DNA from: Acinetobacter bereziniae LMG 1003 = CIP 70.12
Lineage (GTDB): Bacteria > Pseudomonadota > Gammaproteobacteria > Pseudomonadales > Moraxellaceae
Length of the DNA stretch: 64,000 nucleotides
Direction: 5' to 3'
NCBI RefSeq assembly: GCF_000368925.1
Contig: NZ_KB849755.1
Span: 1,539,909-1,603,908 of the forward strand
How positions within the stretch are numbered: position 1 is the stretch's first letter; each line of letters starts with the position of its first letter. A model generated the notes under the pieces. The model saw only the letters and a program-made list of their open reading frames with translations, made no database searches and had not been told where the DNA came from. This document shows, piece by piece, positions 9,998-17,725 of the stretch. Both the position numbers and the translations under genes were made by a program.

Positions 9998-10369
9998 TCT
10001 TTATCCTCAATCAATGGTCAACCGCTAAGGTTTTATACTTAATGTTCAATAGTTTATTACGTTAGCACATCTAAGACGAATGAAAAGTCATGTACTACAC
10101 AAAAAAATAAAGATATATACTATTTTATATTTTAACTACCTATCTAGACATAAAGCTAGACAACTCTGTATAGATACGACTATATATGTCGCAGATAAAT
10201 ATAATAACTGGCGGTAATGCTCCCGAAAATTATAACATTTCAATTCCTGAAAAATATTTAAAAAAATATAATCTGAATAACTACTACCGTTCACTATTTA
10301 TTCATCACTGGACAATATAAAAGTACAATATGAGTGAAGTCATCTTGTACTTTTAGTGATTTATTAAAT
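9998..10369. other. AT-rich intergenic region, promoter side of the hsd operon
   Basis: There is no convincing gene. A 44-codon ORF on the plus strand (10186-10320) lacks a ribosome binding site. The left part should hold the hsdM promoter. The right end carries the hairpin at 10319-10354. Confidence 0.5.
10319..10354 (-). terminator. Hairpin after the Gp3-like gene
   Basis: Perfect 10-bp arms AAAAGTACAA and TTGTACTTTT with a 16-nt loop lie just downstream of the gene ending at 10370. The T-run after the stem on the minus strand is short, so termination strength is uncertain. Confidence 0.5.
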
Positions 10370-11335
10370 CTAATTTACCGCTCTCACACTCCCCTGCAAT
10401 CCCTGCTGTATATCCTGCACAAATCCGTCACCTTGATTCGGCTTAAGCTTGGTTTTGGCTCTAGTTCTAGTCTCAGACTGTACCTGTACACCTTGTACAT
10501 TTTCAGGTAATATTTGTTCAATATCTGAATTTTCCTCCGTATAAAACTCCTCCACCAAATCCAACCCTTCTTCCGAATTCACCTCAAACTTTGCATTAGC
10601 AAAACATTGCCGTGCCATTTGATCAAGCGCCTCCTGATTAAAGCCACTCTGCTTACTTTGCTGATCAATCTCTTGCGCCATCTGAATCGCTTGTTGAAGA
10701 TTAACGTCATCACGTAGGGTCAAATCCACGTAATACACAGGGGTACGATAACTTTGAGTTGTCGATTTTCCTCTCAAAGTCAATTGCAGTGGTAGACACG
10801 AAAGTAAGCCATTCGAAGCAGCATGGTAATAACTCAGTCGTGCTGCTAAAGTCCGAATGCTGTTAAAACCAGTGGTTCTGAAAATGAATGTACCGAGTTC
10901 ATCCGATTCATCTAAATTGACATGTAGTCTGCCGAAAGGTTTACAGTTACTTCCTTGTGCTAAAGGGCATAAATCAGGAGCTGGGCATGGAAGTTGTTCT
11001 ACACCTTGGTTGGTGAGACGCTGACAGGTCTGACCATTGCCCACACAAACAGGACGACCTGTCTGACGATCAAATAAGCTATATTCAGCACGTAGATTCA
11101 GTTCAGGATCATTAAAGATCATCCGTACTGGAATAGAGCGTAGTTTTTGATTTGGTGCTTTGCTTCGGAACTGTTCATCGTGCGGATGCTTTACCCATCC
11201 ATCCTTATTTTGGATTTGACTGGTAATCGTAAATTGATCGTCCTTTTCAGGCAGACGTTTACCGTTCTTTTCGACCATTTTACCTATACTGATTCTGCCA
11301 AGTATTGGCGGTGTAATCGCTAAACCTTTAATCAT
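10370..11335 (-). CDS. Gp3-like (recombination directionality factor-like) protein, copy 1
   Basis: The protein has 321 aa and begins MIKGLAITPPILGRISIGK. It carries a cysteine-rich central region (CVGNGQTCQ, then CPAPDLCPLAQGSNC), which suggests metal binding, followed by a conserved core (DELGTFIFRTTGFNSIR). This family occurs on integrative elements and phages and is annotated either as hydrolase/metal-binding protein or as Gp3-like directionality factor. By that analogy it may control excision. The C-terminal 80 residues are low in conservation against copy 2 (60621-61562). It lies downstream of the YqaJ-like gene in a minus-strand module. Function is family-based inference. Confidence 0.75.
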   Translation of the reverse strand: MIKGLAITPPILGRISIGKMVEKNGKRLPEKDDQFTITSQIQNKDGWVKHPHDEQFRSKAPNQKLRSIPVRMIFNDPELNLRAEYSLFDRQTGRPVCVGNGQTCQRLTNQGVEQLPCPAPDLCPLAQGSNCKPFGRLHVNLDESDELGTFIFRTTGFNSIRTLAARLSYYHAASNGLLSCLPLQLTLRGKSTTQSYRTPVYYVDLTLRDDVNLQQAIQMAQEIDQQSKQSGFNQEALDQMARQCFANAKFEVNSEEGLDLVEEFYTEENSDIEQILPENVQGVQVQSETRTRAKTKLKPNQGDGFVQDIQQGLQGSVRAVN

Positions 11336-11412
11336 GTTGTTTGTCCTATAAATAAAATTTTACTGCTTACCCATTGTTATGTAAGTAAACAGAAATATGA
11401 AAAGCTATGACT

Positions 11413-11479
11413 GCGCAAAGACTGCCATTTGGGTTCACCACACCTTCGGGTGTTGGTGAATCGGGGCGGTTTTTTGCGC
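11413..11479. other. Conserved two-part hairpin between the YqaJ-like and Gp3-like genes, copy 1
   Basis: Outer arms GCGCAAAGACTGCC and GGCGGTTTTTTGCGC enclose an inner stem TTCACCACACC / GGTGTTGGTGAA with a TTCG loop and one bulged T. The same shape with different bases recurs at 61643-61707, which supports selection on structure. The T-run is on the plus strand, so it could terminate antisense transcription. On the minus strand it would sit in the leader of the Gp3-like gene. Confidence 0.75.
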
Positions 11480-11524
11480 TTTTTGAAAGATTGGAAATTT
11501 CATGGATATAGCATCTGGATGAAA

Positions 11525-12568
11525 TCAGTCATCATCGCTATAGATTTGAAAACGTCGTGTCCCAACTTTGTTTTGTGGAAATTGCTCAAGCATTTCGGGA
11601 TGAAGTTTGAGTACAGCCTTACTGTCTAAGCCAATCGAGTCTTTGGATCTCTTCCATGTGACTGAACCTGTGGTAAAGGTGGCTCGTTCTGCATCCTTCA
11701 TCAACATTTGAATTTGATGTTTGGTTTCATCAAAGTTGTTTTGGTGGATTTCAATGTGATGCTTCTCTTTCAACAATTGGCTAAATAATCGATTGGCGTG
11801 CTCGTTTTGACTGAGGTCTTCCACGGTTAAGGGCACATGTTGGGGGTAGAGCTGTTGAATGGCTTTGGCTGCCGATTCACTGGCATCGACATCAGGCGGT
11901 GTATCTTTTTCGACACATTCCCAAAAGTAACGTTCAGCATTGATGATGTGCTTAATCACGGTTTCACTACGGATGACTTTATAGATACGAGTTTCATGCC
12001 CACAGATCAGCACACAAATATGTGCTGCCTGTTTGCCTGTCACTGCGAGTTGATGTTGTACTTGGCAGAGTACATATAAAGGCACACCATCTCGCCACAA
12101 CTTTGCACCATGTTCTCCTGCGGTTTTACATTCTAAAATCTGGACTTCATCACTGCCCACTACAGAGTAATCCAAATTTGCCAACATAAAATGCTTATCG
12201 GCTTCGGGATGTTGTAAGACCGCATTGATGCGACGAACTTTATTGTTGGTGTGCATGCTGTAGTATTCAGCAACTAGAGGTTCAAGTTGTTTACCCCAAT
12301 ATAGAGGTGCATGTCCTGAACTTTCATCTTCAATGGATTGTTTGACTCGTCCCGTTTTGATCATCCATAGTTCAAGCATCGACATATAGGGATTGAGTCC
12401 ACACGCTGCGGCACAATCACTACTACCAATCCCTTGACGACGTACTTCTAACCATTCGGCTTGAGTCATATTTTTGGTATTGACTAAGCGTTTTGCAGTA
12501 AACAATTTTGGTGCAATAAAGGGTGTGGTTGCCTGTTGAATCGATGGATTTAATATTGCTGTATTCAT
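11525..12568 (-). CDS. YqaJ/lambda-Exo-like recombination nuclease, copy 1
   Basis: The protein has 347 aa and belongs to the YqaJ viral recombinase family, 5'-3' exonucleases that make single strands for annealing. It shows the motif RRQGIGSSDCAAACGLNP (43-60) and catalytic residues of the PD-(D/E)XK fold: D133 (NLDY), E146 and K148 (ECK). The ATG at 12568 follows AGGAG; the frame is open further upstream but without such a site. It is the third gene of the zinc-ribbon, DUF932, YqaJ, Gp3-like module, with a near copy at 61744-62784. No single-strand annealing protein is recognisable beside it; DUF932 might play that part, which is a guess. Confidence 0.85.
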   Translation of the reverse strand: MNTAILNPSIQQATTPFIAPKLFTAKRLVNTKNMTQAEWLEVRRQGIGSSDCAAACGLNPYMSMLELWMIKTGRVKQSIEDESSGHAPLYWGKQLEPLVAEYYSMHTNNKVRRINAVLQHPEADKHFMLANLDYSVVGSDEVQILECKTAGEHGAKLWRDGVPLYVLCQVQHQLAVTGKQAAHICVLICGHETRIYKVIRSETVIKHIINAERYFWECVEKDTPPDVDASESAAKAIQQLYPQHVPLTVEDLSQNEHANRLFSQLLKEKHHIEIHQNNFDETKHQIQMLMKDAERATFTTGSVTWKRSKDSIGLDSKAVLKLHPEMLEQFPQNKVGTRRFQIYSDDD

Positions 12569-12638
12569 GTTTAACTCCTGATTTTTTAACGGTATAATTG
12601 GTGGTATAAAACGATGTGGATTACAAAAAATGAGCATA

Positions 12639-12667
12639 AAAAAACCACCGCCGAAGCGATGGTTTTC
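12639..12667 (-). terminator. Rho-independent terminator between DUF932 and YqaJ-like genes, copy 1
   Basis: On the minus strand AAACCATCGC, TTCG loop, GCGGTGGTTT then a T-run. The position is 70 bp upstream of the YqaJ-like start. The same terminator with compensating stem changes occurs at 62842-62870, so partial termination may set the gene ratio. Confidence 0.75.
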
Positions 12668-12750
12668 ATAATTTTTAAAATTTAATATTCCTTTAAAAAA
12701 TGCCTAGATAGGTCTAACTTTCCATGACTGAAATTTAGTTTTTTACATGA

Positions 12751-13791
12751 TCAAATCATGCTTAACGCTTGTTCCAATCCTCGTTGTTTCATGGTTGCGC
12801 CTGCACCGAACCAAGCTGAATCAAGTCGATGATCGGTACTCATGGCACGACGTTCATGGTCGATAAATTCAGTGATCGAGCACAGTAATCCATAGGCTGT
12901 TCCTTTGGCTGAACTTAGCTCCGCACCTCGTCCTTGACCATTAAACATTGCCATAGCTCGACTCATCGCTTTGGCATTCGGCTCAGCTTTGTCCTTCGCA
13001 TTGGCTTGGGCTTGAGATGCAACATCACGGTAGAACTGAATGATGTTGTCCTCCTGATCTAATACGTTGTTCATGGTGCTGTTATTGAATACTGCATCAA
13101 AATAAGCAGAGGCTTCCATCTGACTCACCTTACGTTGTGTCAGTTGCTTCATTTCATACATGTGTTCCTCCCATGCACGTACTGAAATACCGAGTTGCTG
13201 TTTGACCTTATCTGCATCAAATTTAGTACTGTGTGGAACTTTGACCACACCTGCACTGCTGTTCTGTCCTTTTAAGGCAATCGCTAAAGTGTTGTTACAC
13301 ACCACTCGGATCGAGGTAAATTGTGCGGTGGTAGCAAGGGTTCCGTCACATGCTGTTGCCAAGAGCATATAGCCATTACTAACATCTTTGCCCTTTAACA
13401 TGGATGTTTGCCCTGTACGTGCCAATGCCCAGAATTTCTTACCGCCTTTGAGTACGCCTGCGGTTTCAAGCTCAAAGCCTGATTGTTCAGTCAAGTCACG
13501 ATAGAATTCTAAAATCTCTCGTGGTTGAACTTCTTGAAAGCGTTGGCTGACGACTGATAACGGTGCATGAGTGTCAGAGCGATATAAAACACGTTGTTCT
13601 TCATAAGGCATGATGATGCTTTGCCCTCGTTCATTCTGTGCCATATAACTGACATTGGAAGATTCAATCCGCCAGTCCATGCCTGCCTGCTGTGCCCAGA
13701 CTTCAATCGGTTGGTTTTGTGTCAGTTGGTTCCCTAGCCCATGCCAAGGGGTCTCACCGACATAAGCCATTTGTTCAAGTTGATGTGCCAT
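12751..13791 (-). CDS. DUF932 domain protein, copy 1
   Basis: The protein has 346 aa. The start MAHQLEQMAYVGETPWHGLG is typical of the phage/plasmid-like DUF932 family. The core includes ATACDGTLATTAQFTSIRVVCNNTL. The ATG at 13791 follows AAAGGAA and matches the start of copy 2 at 63996; the open frame further upstream is ignored. The biochemical role of the family is not established; members occur on mobile elements near recombination genes. It is almost identical in protein sequence to the copy at 62953-63996. Confidence 0.85.
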   Translation of the reverse strand: MAHQLEQMAYVGETPWHGLGNQLTQNQPIEVWAQQAGMDWRIESSNVSYMAQNERGQSIIMPYEEQRVLYRSDTHAPLSVVSQRFQEVQPREILEFYRDLTEQSGFELETAGVLKGGKKFWALARTGQTSMLKGKDVSNGYMLLATACDGTLATTAQFTSIRVVCNNTLAIALKGQNSSAGVVKVPHSTKFDADKVKQQLGISVRAWEEHMYEMKQLTQRKVSQMEASAYFDAVFNNSTMNNVLDQEDNIIQFYRDVASQAQANAKDKAEPNAKAMSRAMAMFNGQGRGAELSSAKGTAYGLLCSITEFIDHERRAMSTDHRLDSAWFGAGATMKQRGLEQALSMI

Positions 13792-13846
13792 AGTTGTATT
13801 CCTTTTATTAAACTGAAATTTGAATCTGTGTGGATATGAATATTCT

Positions 13847-14134
13847 TTAGTGCAAAAGATGCGTTGGAAATTTTTGGTAGCAGTTGTGGCAAAAGCACAA
13901 ATTCTGCTGTGATGGTGTGCTTTGTTCAGTGAATGCATTCAACACACTACCCAATACTGTTCCTGCAATTCCACCGACAATCGGTGGCAGATTGAAAGAC
14001 TTTGCAACCGTGGTTCCCAATGCACCCAATGTGGTCGGTGTGACCAAATTGGTTAAGGTTTTATTTGATTGTTGTGTACTTGCTTCAACCAATATCACAT
14101 TCGTTGAATGACAAAAGGGACAGCTCAAGCTCAT
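13847..14134 (-). CDS. Small zinc-ribbon protein with glycine-rich hydrophobic middle
   Basis: The protein has 95 aa. Two metal-ligand pairs, CPFC near the start and CHNC near the end, flank a small-residue-rich stretch (PPIVGGIAGTVLGSVL) that could be a membrane-associated helix. The start at 14134 has AAGGAG upstream. It is the first gene of the minus-strand module, 55 bp before the DUF932 gene. No function is recognised; double zinc ribbons often mediate protein or nucleic-acid contacts. Confidence 0.7.
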   Translation of the reverse strand: MSLSCPFCHSTNVILVEASTQQSNKTLTNLVTPTTLGALGTTVAKSFNLPPIVGGIAGTVLGSVLNAFTEQSTPSQQNLCFCHNCYQKFPTHLLH

Positions 14135-14160
14135 GGCTCGACTCCTTAAATTTTGGGCAC

Positions 14161-14185
14161 AAAAAAGCCTGCTCAATGGCAGGCT
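14161..14185 (-). terminator. Intrinsic terminator upstream of the zinc-ribbon gene
   Basis: On the minus strand AGCCTGC, six-nucleotide loop, GCAGGCT, then TTTTT. It lies about 160 bp after the 715-aa gene and just before the module, so it should end that gene's transcript or attenuate readthrough. Confidence 0.7.
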
Positions 14186-14343
14186 CTGTTTTCATATTTT
14201 CATGTGATCTCAAAAGAGTTTCATGATTCTCATTAGGATGTTATGTATGTGAAATTATTTGGAATGAATTAAAATTTACTTTTTCAATTAGTAAATGATC
14301 TCTCCAATTTTTTCAAATACAACTATTGATATTATTCCAACAC

Positions 14344-16491
14344 TCAAGCAGGTTTAAGCTGATGAGAAAGATTAGGCTGTGCTGAATCGGGTTTAGCAAG
14401 TTCTCTATAAATTTCTAATTGGCGATTAATTTCATTAATTTTTGGCTGTAAATCAATTGATATAAAATTACTGGATTCATCAATAGCTACCCAACCAGCT
14501 TGAACTTTTTCCATTTCATTACCTTTTTGCAACTTATGTAAAATCCATTGATTCAGATGATAAGCACGCATATATGCTTCATGCTGATAAATCAACAAAG
14601 TACTAAAGGTTACGATACGATCTGCATTATTCAACATATAAGTTTCAAAACTTTGCAGTTGTTTGAATAGTACATTTGTTCGATGAACCAATAAATTTTC
14701 ATTAAACCATGCTGCGAATTCAATGAGTAATTTCACTACGATATCTCTCTGATTACATAAGGCTTCTCGATTCATACTATTAGCACCTGTAGAACCTGCA
14801 ACACTGCCCATATATGCACCAATACCACCAGCAACAATGACTCCGACACCACCTGTAGCAAGACCAGCTAATGCGCCGAATAGCATTGACCCTGCCATTG
14901 CTCCTCCAGCAATTGCAGCAGTTTCTTTGCCAACATTTTTTAAGTATTGCTCACCATCAACTTTACCAGAATTAAAATCACCATAATTTCGATATGCCGC
15001 TAAACCAATCGTCAATAGTGGGATTGGTAGCATATCTCCCAAATCCGCAAAATCTGAAACTTGCTCTAATCCAACACCCGTAGTTTCCCGTACAGCGTCA
15101 TAGCTTAAAGCAGTATCCACTAACACCATCGGATGATTACCTAACTGCTCTGCAAGTTCACTGTTCACAATCACTGGAATATCTGGATACTTATCAAAAT
15201 GACTTAATACATAATCAGCATCCATTGAGCACTTAACTTGCATAGGTGTACCATCAACAATCAAATCATATCCTGCTTGATTTGCGCTGTCGGGAAATTC
15301 AACTGTATGTCCTTGTTGTTGTAGATTCAGTGCAACTTGTTGTTCAGCAACATATCCAGTTAAACGAGTCACTGCTCCTGCACTATCTAGTGTGTTCGCT
15401 GAAATGTCTTGTAAAGTATTTAAGTTTTCAGGATTACCTTTTGATGCAAAGCTCAATGCATCTAATAAAGATGGATCAATATGTGCATAGTCCCAAATTA
15501 ATCCCAAAGAATATGCCGAAGCTGTTAAGCCCACACCCACCTTTAGCCCTTGATCTGATAATATTTTTTCGAGCTCTTTTTGTGCTTTTTGATTTTGATT
15601 AAGACACTCAACAATTTTCTGATTTTTCAAAAGTTTTGGTGCACTCGCAATAATTCCCTCACTATATGGAATCTGCGAATCACGCCCTCCAAAAAATGTA
15701 CCAACTCCCTTACTAAAACTATTTAGCCCACGTCCCATGTCAGCTAAGAAATTAGTATCTTCAGGACGAGTTGCAGTAACGTCTTCTGGTAAAAGGGCTG
15801 TTATAGCACGATTGAGTAGATTCCCTTGTAATGCTCTATCTTTCACATCGTCTATAGAGCAAAGTAAATATACAGCATATTGCAAATCACCAAACTCTCC
15901 TTTTTCCTGATTATAGATAACATTCTTCCGCATTATTAAGCATTCAAGATAATCAAAATATAATGTTTCTTGATAAGGACAATGCTCAAAATAGTACTCA
16001 AACTTTTCTATAGCGCTGGTATAGATTTCACTACGTTTGTACACTATTGCCTGTGCTTTAATGACAGCATTGCTAGGCTCACGCTCAAATAAAATTTTTA
16101 AGATCTCTCGACTAATCTGTAAATGTTCACTTTTTTCAATCTTCGATAAATACCGACTGACTAATTCAGAAATATTCATCGACGCTTGATGCTTGAGTTT
16201 GAATAAAATACATTGCTCTAACCAAGCATAATTTTTTGCATGCCCCTGATAGTGAGGGATAAATACTGTTTCAATCAATTCAACCAATTCTAAAGAAACG
16301 CCAATTTCCTCAGATGAATTGGTAGAAAATTCCCATTTTTGTGGAATAGTCACACTAAATAAGCGAGAGAAAAACCCCGAATTAAGATCAGCTTTTTCTT
16401 GAGTAACTAACATCAACATATCTTCTGGAGTAAGTGTATGTTTTTGAGTTTTAATTCTATCTAGTCGTACTTTAAGTAATTTAAAATTCAT
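14344..16491 (-). CDS. Unrecognised 715-aa protein with PD-(D/E)XK-like domain and glycine zipper
   Basis: I do not recognise this protein as a named family. Residues 100-190 are helical and TPR-like. Residues 378-445 read as a restriction-like fold: E384, then GYDL (D409), then QVK (Q418, K420), i.e. D-x(n)-(Q/E)xK, followed by a predicted strand. Residues 521-567 are a glycine/alanine-rich zipper (GAMAGSMLFGALAGL ... GGIGAYMGSVAGS) able to insert in membranes. The C-terminus is helical. The gene stands alone, starts at ATG 16491 and ends before a terminator. Nuclease plus membrane-zipper suggests an effector or defence protein, or a toxin. This is inference from motifs. Confidence 0.75.
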   Translation of the reverse strand: MNFKLLKVRLDRIKTQKHTLTPEDMLMLVTQEKADLNSGFFSRLFSVTIPQKWEFSTNSSEEIGVSLELVELIETVFIPHYQGHAKNYAWLEQCILFKLKHQASMNISELVSRYLSKIEKSEHLQISREILKILFEREPSNAVIKAQAIVYKRSEIYTSAIEKFEYYFEHCPYQETLYFDYLECLIMRKNVIYNQEKGEFGDLQYAVYLLCSIDDVKDRALQGNLLNRAITALLPEDVTATRPEDTNFLADMGRGLNSFSKGVGTFFGGRDSQIPYSEGIIASAPKLLKNQKIVECLNQNQKAQKELEKILSDQGLKVGVGLTASAYSLGLIWDYAHIDPSLLDALSFASKGNPENLNTLQDISANTLDSAGAVTRLTGYVAEQQVALNLQQQGHTVEFPDSANQAGYDLIVDGTPMQVKCSMDADYVLSHFDKYPDIPVIVNSELAEQLGNHPMVLVDTALSYDAVRETTGVGLEQVSDFADLGDMLPIPLLTIGLAAYRNYGDFNSGKVDGEQYLKNVGKETAAIAGGAMAGSMLFGALAGLATGGVGVIVAGGIGAYMGSVAGSTGANSMNREALCNQRDIVVKLLIEFAAWFNENLLVHRTNVLFKQLQSFETYMLNNADRIVTFSTLLIYQHEAYMRAYHLNQWILHKLQKGNEMEKVQAGWVAIDESSNFISIDLQPKINEINRQLEIYRELAKPDSAQPNLSHQLKPA

Positions 16492-16687
16492 ATATCCCCC
16501 TAATTTTTTGAATTTTCAGATAATTTACTATTTTAGACATCAGAATTATATTACTTAAAATTGAAAAAGTACTAGTGTATTAAAAATAATAAAATTATTG
16601 ATTTATTTATATATTTTCATTAGCTGAATTGACTAAATCCACCCTTAATTTTATCATTCAACTGCTGACCTACATTGTCAGTCGGTT

Positions 16688-16889
16688 TTAGCAGACCGTT
16701 TCATACAGCGCATCAGGGTTTATTCTTCTGAGTATCTCTTATGCGTAAAACCTTCTCGTCCCCCTTTGCGGTAGAACGGGAGGGGGACGCGTCCGCGCGT
16801 GCTGGTTCTGTATGTCCAGTCTGCTAACCCCTTTTCGTTCTGCCACCATTATTTAGCAGTAAGTTGGTAGAGCTTCTTAATACATACAG
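16688..16889 (+). ncRNA. Structured leader RNA candidate with two alternative pairings
   Basis: A GC-rich block in AT-rich DNA. TTAGCAGAC (16688-16696) and CATACAG (16702-16708) pair with GTCTGCTAA (16819-16827) and CTGTATG (16808-16814), enclosing a CGCAT/ATGCG arm and a perfect 9-bp stem CGTCCCCCT / AGGGGGACG (16757-16789). TTAGCAG (16853-16859) and CATACAG (16883-16889) recur downstream and could pair with the same central strand. The second CATACAG overlaps the AGGAG of the peptide gene at 16901. The whole reads like a two-state switch; no known RNA family was recognised. Confidence 0.55.
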
Positions 16890-16900
16890 GAGTAGTCGCC

Positions 16901-16966
16901 ATGACTAAACTTTTTCTATCTTTATTGTTTTTCCTAAAACGATTTTCTATTCCTCTATTGCATTAA
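16901..16966 (+). CDS. 21-residue hydrophobic peptide with structured leader
   Basis: An ATG at 16901 has AGGAG 8 nt upstream (16888-16892) and a stop at 16964-16966. The peptide begins MTKLFLSLLFFLKRF and is hydrophobic with three basic residues before the C-terminal end. Size and make-up resemble Ibs-type toxins of type I toxin-antitoxin systems or a leader peptide. The leader's CATACAG repeat overlaps the ribosome binding site. No antisense promoter was identified. Expression is not proven. Confidence 0.45.
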   Translation: MTKLFLSLLFFLKRFSIPLLH

Positions 16967-17104
16967 CAGCATTCATAAATTTTTTGCTTATTTGACTAAT
17001 CTAAACGCTGTCTAGCCTTGGAAAGCTTTGTCACATCTACACTTTAGTTCATTCAGCAAAATTTATTACACATCAAATAACACAATAAAAAATTAGGGGA
17101 AATG

Positions 17105-17359
17105 ATGAAAACTCAAACTTCACTTGTACTCATCTCAATTGCATTAATGGCTTCAGGTTGTGCCAGTAAAACAGAACGTCAGTTTATTAGTGGTTGTAAA
17201 ACAGGTGGCATTGATGGCAGTACCTGTTCATGTATTTACGACAAACTTGAAAATAATTATGGAGAAGATGGGCTTAAAGAAAACCTCTACACCTTGCAGC
17301 AAACTGAATCCTTCCAGAGAGATATGGTCAATATTTCCTATCAGTGCATGAAGGAGTAG
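17105..17359 (+). CDS. Small cysteine-rich lipoprotein
   Basis: The protein has 84 aa. The signal peptide ends in a lipobox MASGC (lipid on the cysteine), so it is probably anchored in the outer or inner membrane. The mature part has four more cysteines (SGCKTG, TCSCIYD, SYQC). The start at 17105 is preferred because AGGGGA lies 4 nt upstream; an ATG at 17102 is too close to it. It is followed after 2 bp by another small gene, so it leads a plus-strand operon of envelope proteins. No function is recognised. Confidence 0.75.
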   Translation: MKTQTSLVLISIALMASGCASKTERQFISGCKTGGIDGSTCSCIYDKLENNYGEDGLKENLYTLQQTESFQRDMVNISYQCMKE

Positions 17360-17361
17360 CT

Positions 17362-17490
17362 ATGAGAACACTTGCTGGCATCATCTGCGTGATTGCAGTG
17401 ATTTGCTTTTTAGGGTTGCCATTTATTGGCTTCATGATCGTGATGGGACTATTTATCGCATTGGCAAAATATGCAATTGGGGGAAAGTAA
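17362..17490 (+). CDS. 42-aa membrane protein
   Basis: The ORF starts at ATG 17362 with AAGGAG overlapping the end of the previous gene and stops at 17488-17490. Nearly the whole peptide is hydrophobic (about residues 4-38), giving one long or two short membrane helices, and it ends in a KYAIGGK tail. The next ATG follows directly at 17491, so the genes are translationally coupled. It is too small for standard ORF cut-offs. No function is recognised. Confidence 0.65.
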   Translation: MRTLAGIICVIAVICFLGLPFIGFMIVMGLFIALAKYAIGGK

Positions 17491-17715
17491 ATGAATTCAA
17501 ATATTAAAGCATGGATAATCAGTGGCTACGTGTTGATTGGTTTTTTCTTCGCCATCTATCAGCACTTTTGGGGGCAATATAACTACAAGTCTTTTGCCTA
17601 CAATATCGGACAAGGTTTGGTTTGGCCTGCGGTGATGTTTCCAACGGTAGGAAAAATCATTGGTGGAATTTTGATTCTATGTTTGGTCGGCTTTCTGACT
17701 ATGCGTTCTAAGTGA
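17491..17715 (+). CDS. Small membrane protein with two helices
   Basis: The protein has 74 aa. Hydrophobic segments lie at about residues 7-24 (AWIISGYVLIGFFFAIY) and 52-70 (VGKIIGGILILCLVGFL), joined by an aromatic loop. It starts directly after the preceding stop, with GGGGGAAA upstream. It lies between a small membrane protein and a lipoprotein in one operon. No function is recognised. Confidence 0.75.
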   Translation: MNSNIKAWIISGYVLIGFFFAIYQHFWGQYNYKSFAYNIGQGLVWPAVMFPTVGKIIGGILILCLVGFLTMRSK

Positions 17716-17725
17716 GTGCCAAACT

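Noticed and set aside
10186..10320. 44-codon plus-strand ORF between hsdM and the Gp3-like gene
   Set aside because: The peptide looks protein-like, but there is no ribosome binding site, and it ends at the terminator hairpin. It could be a scrap of an old gene.
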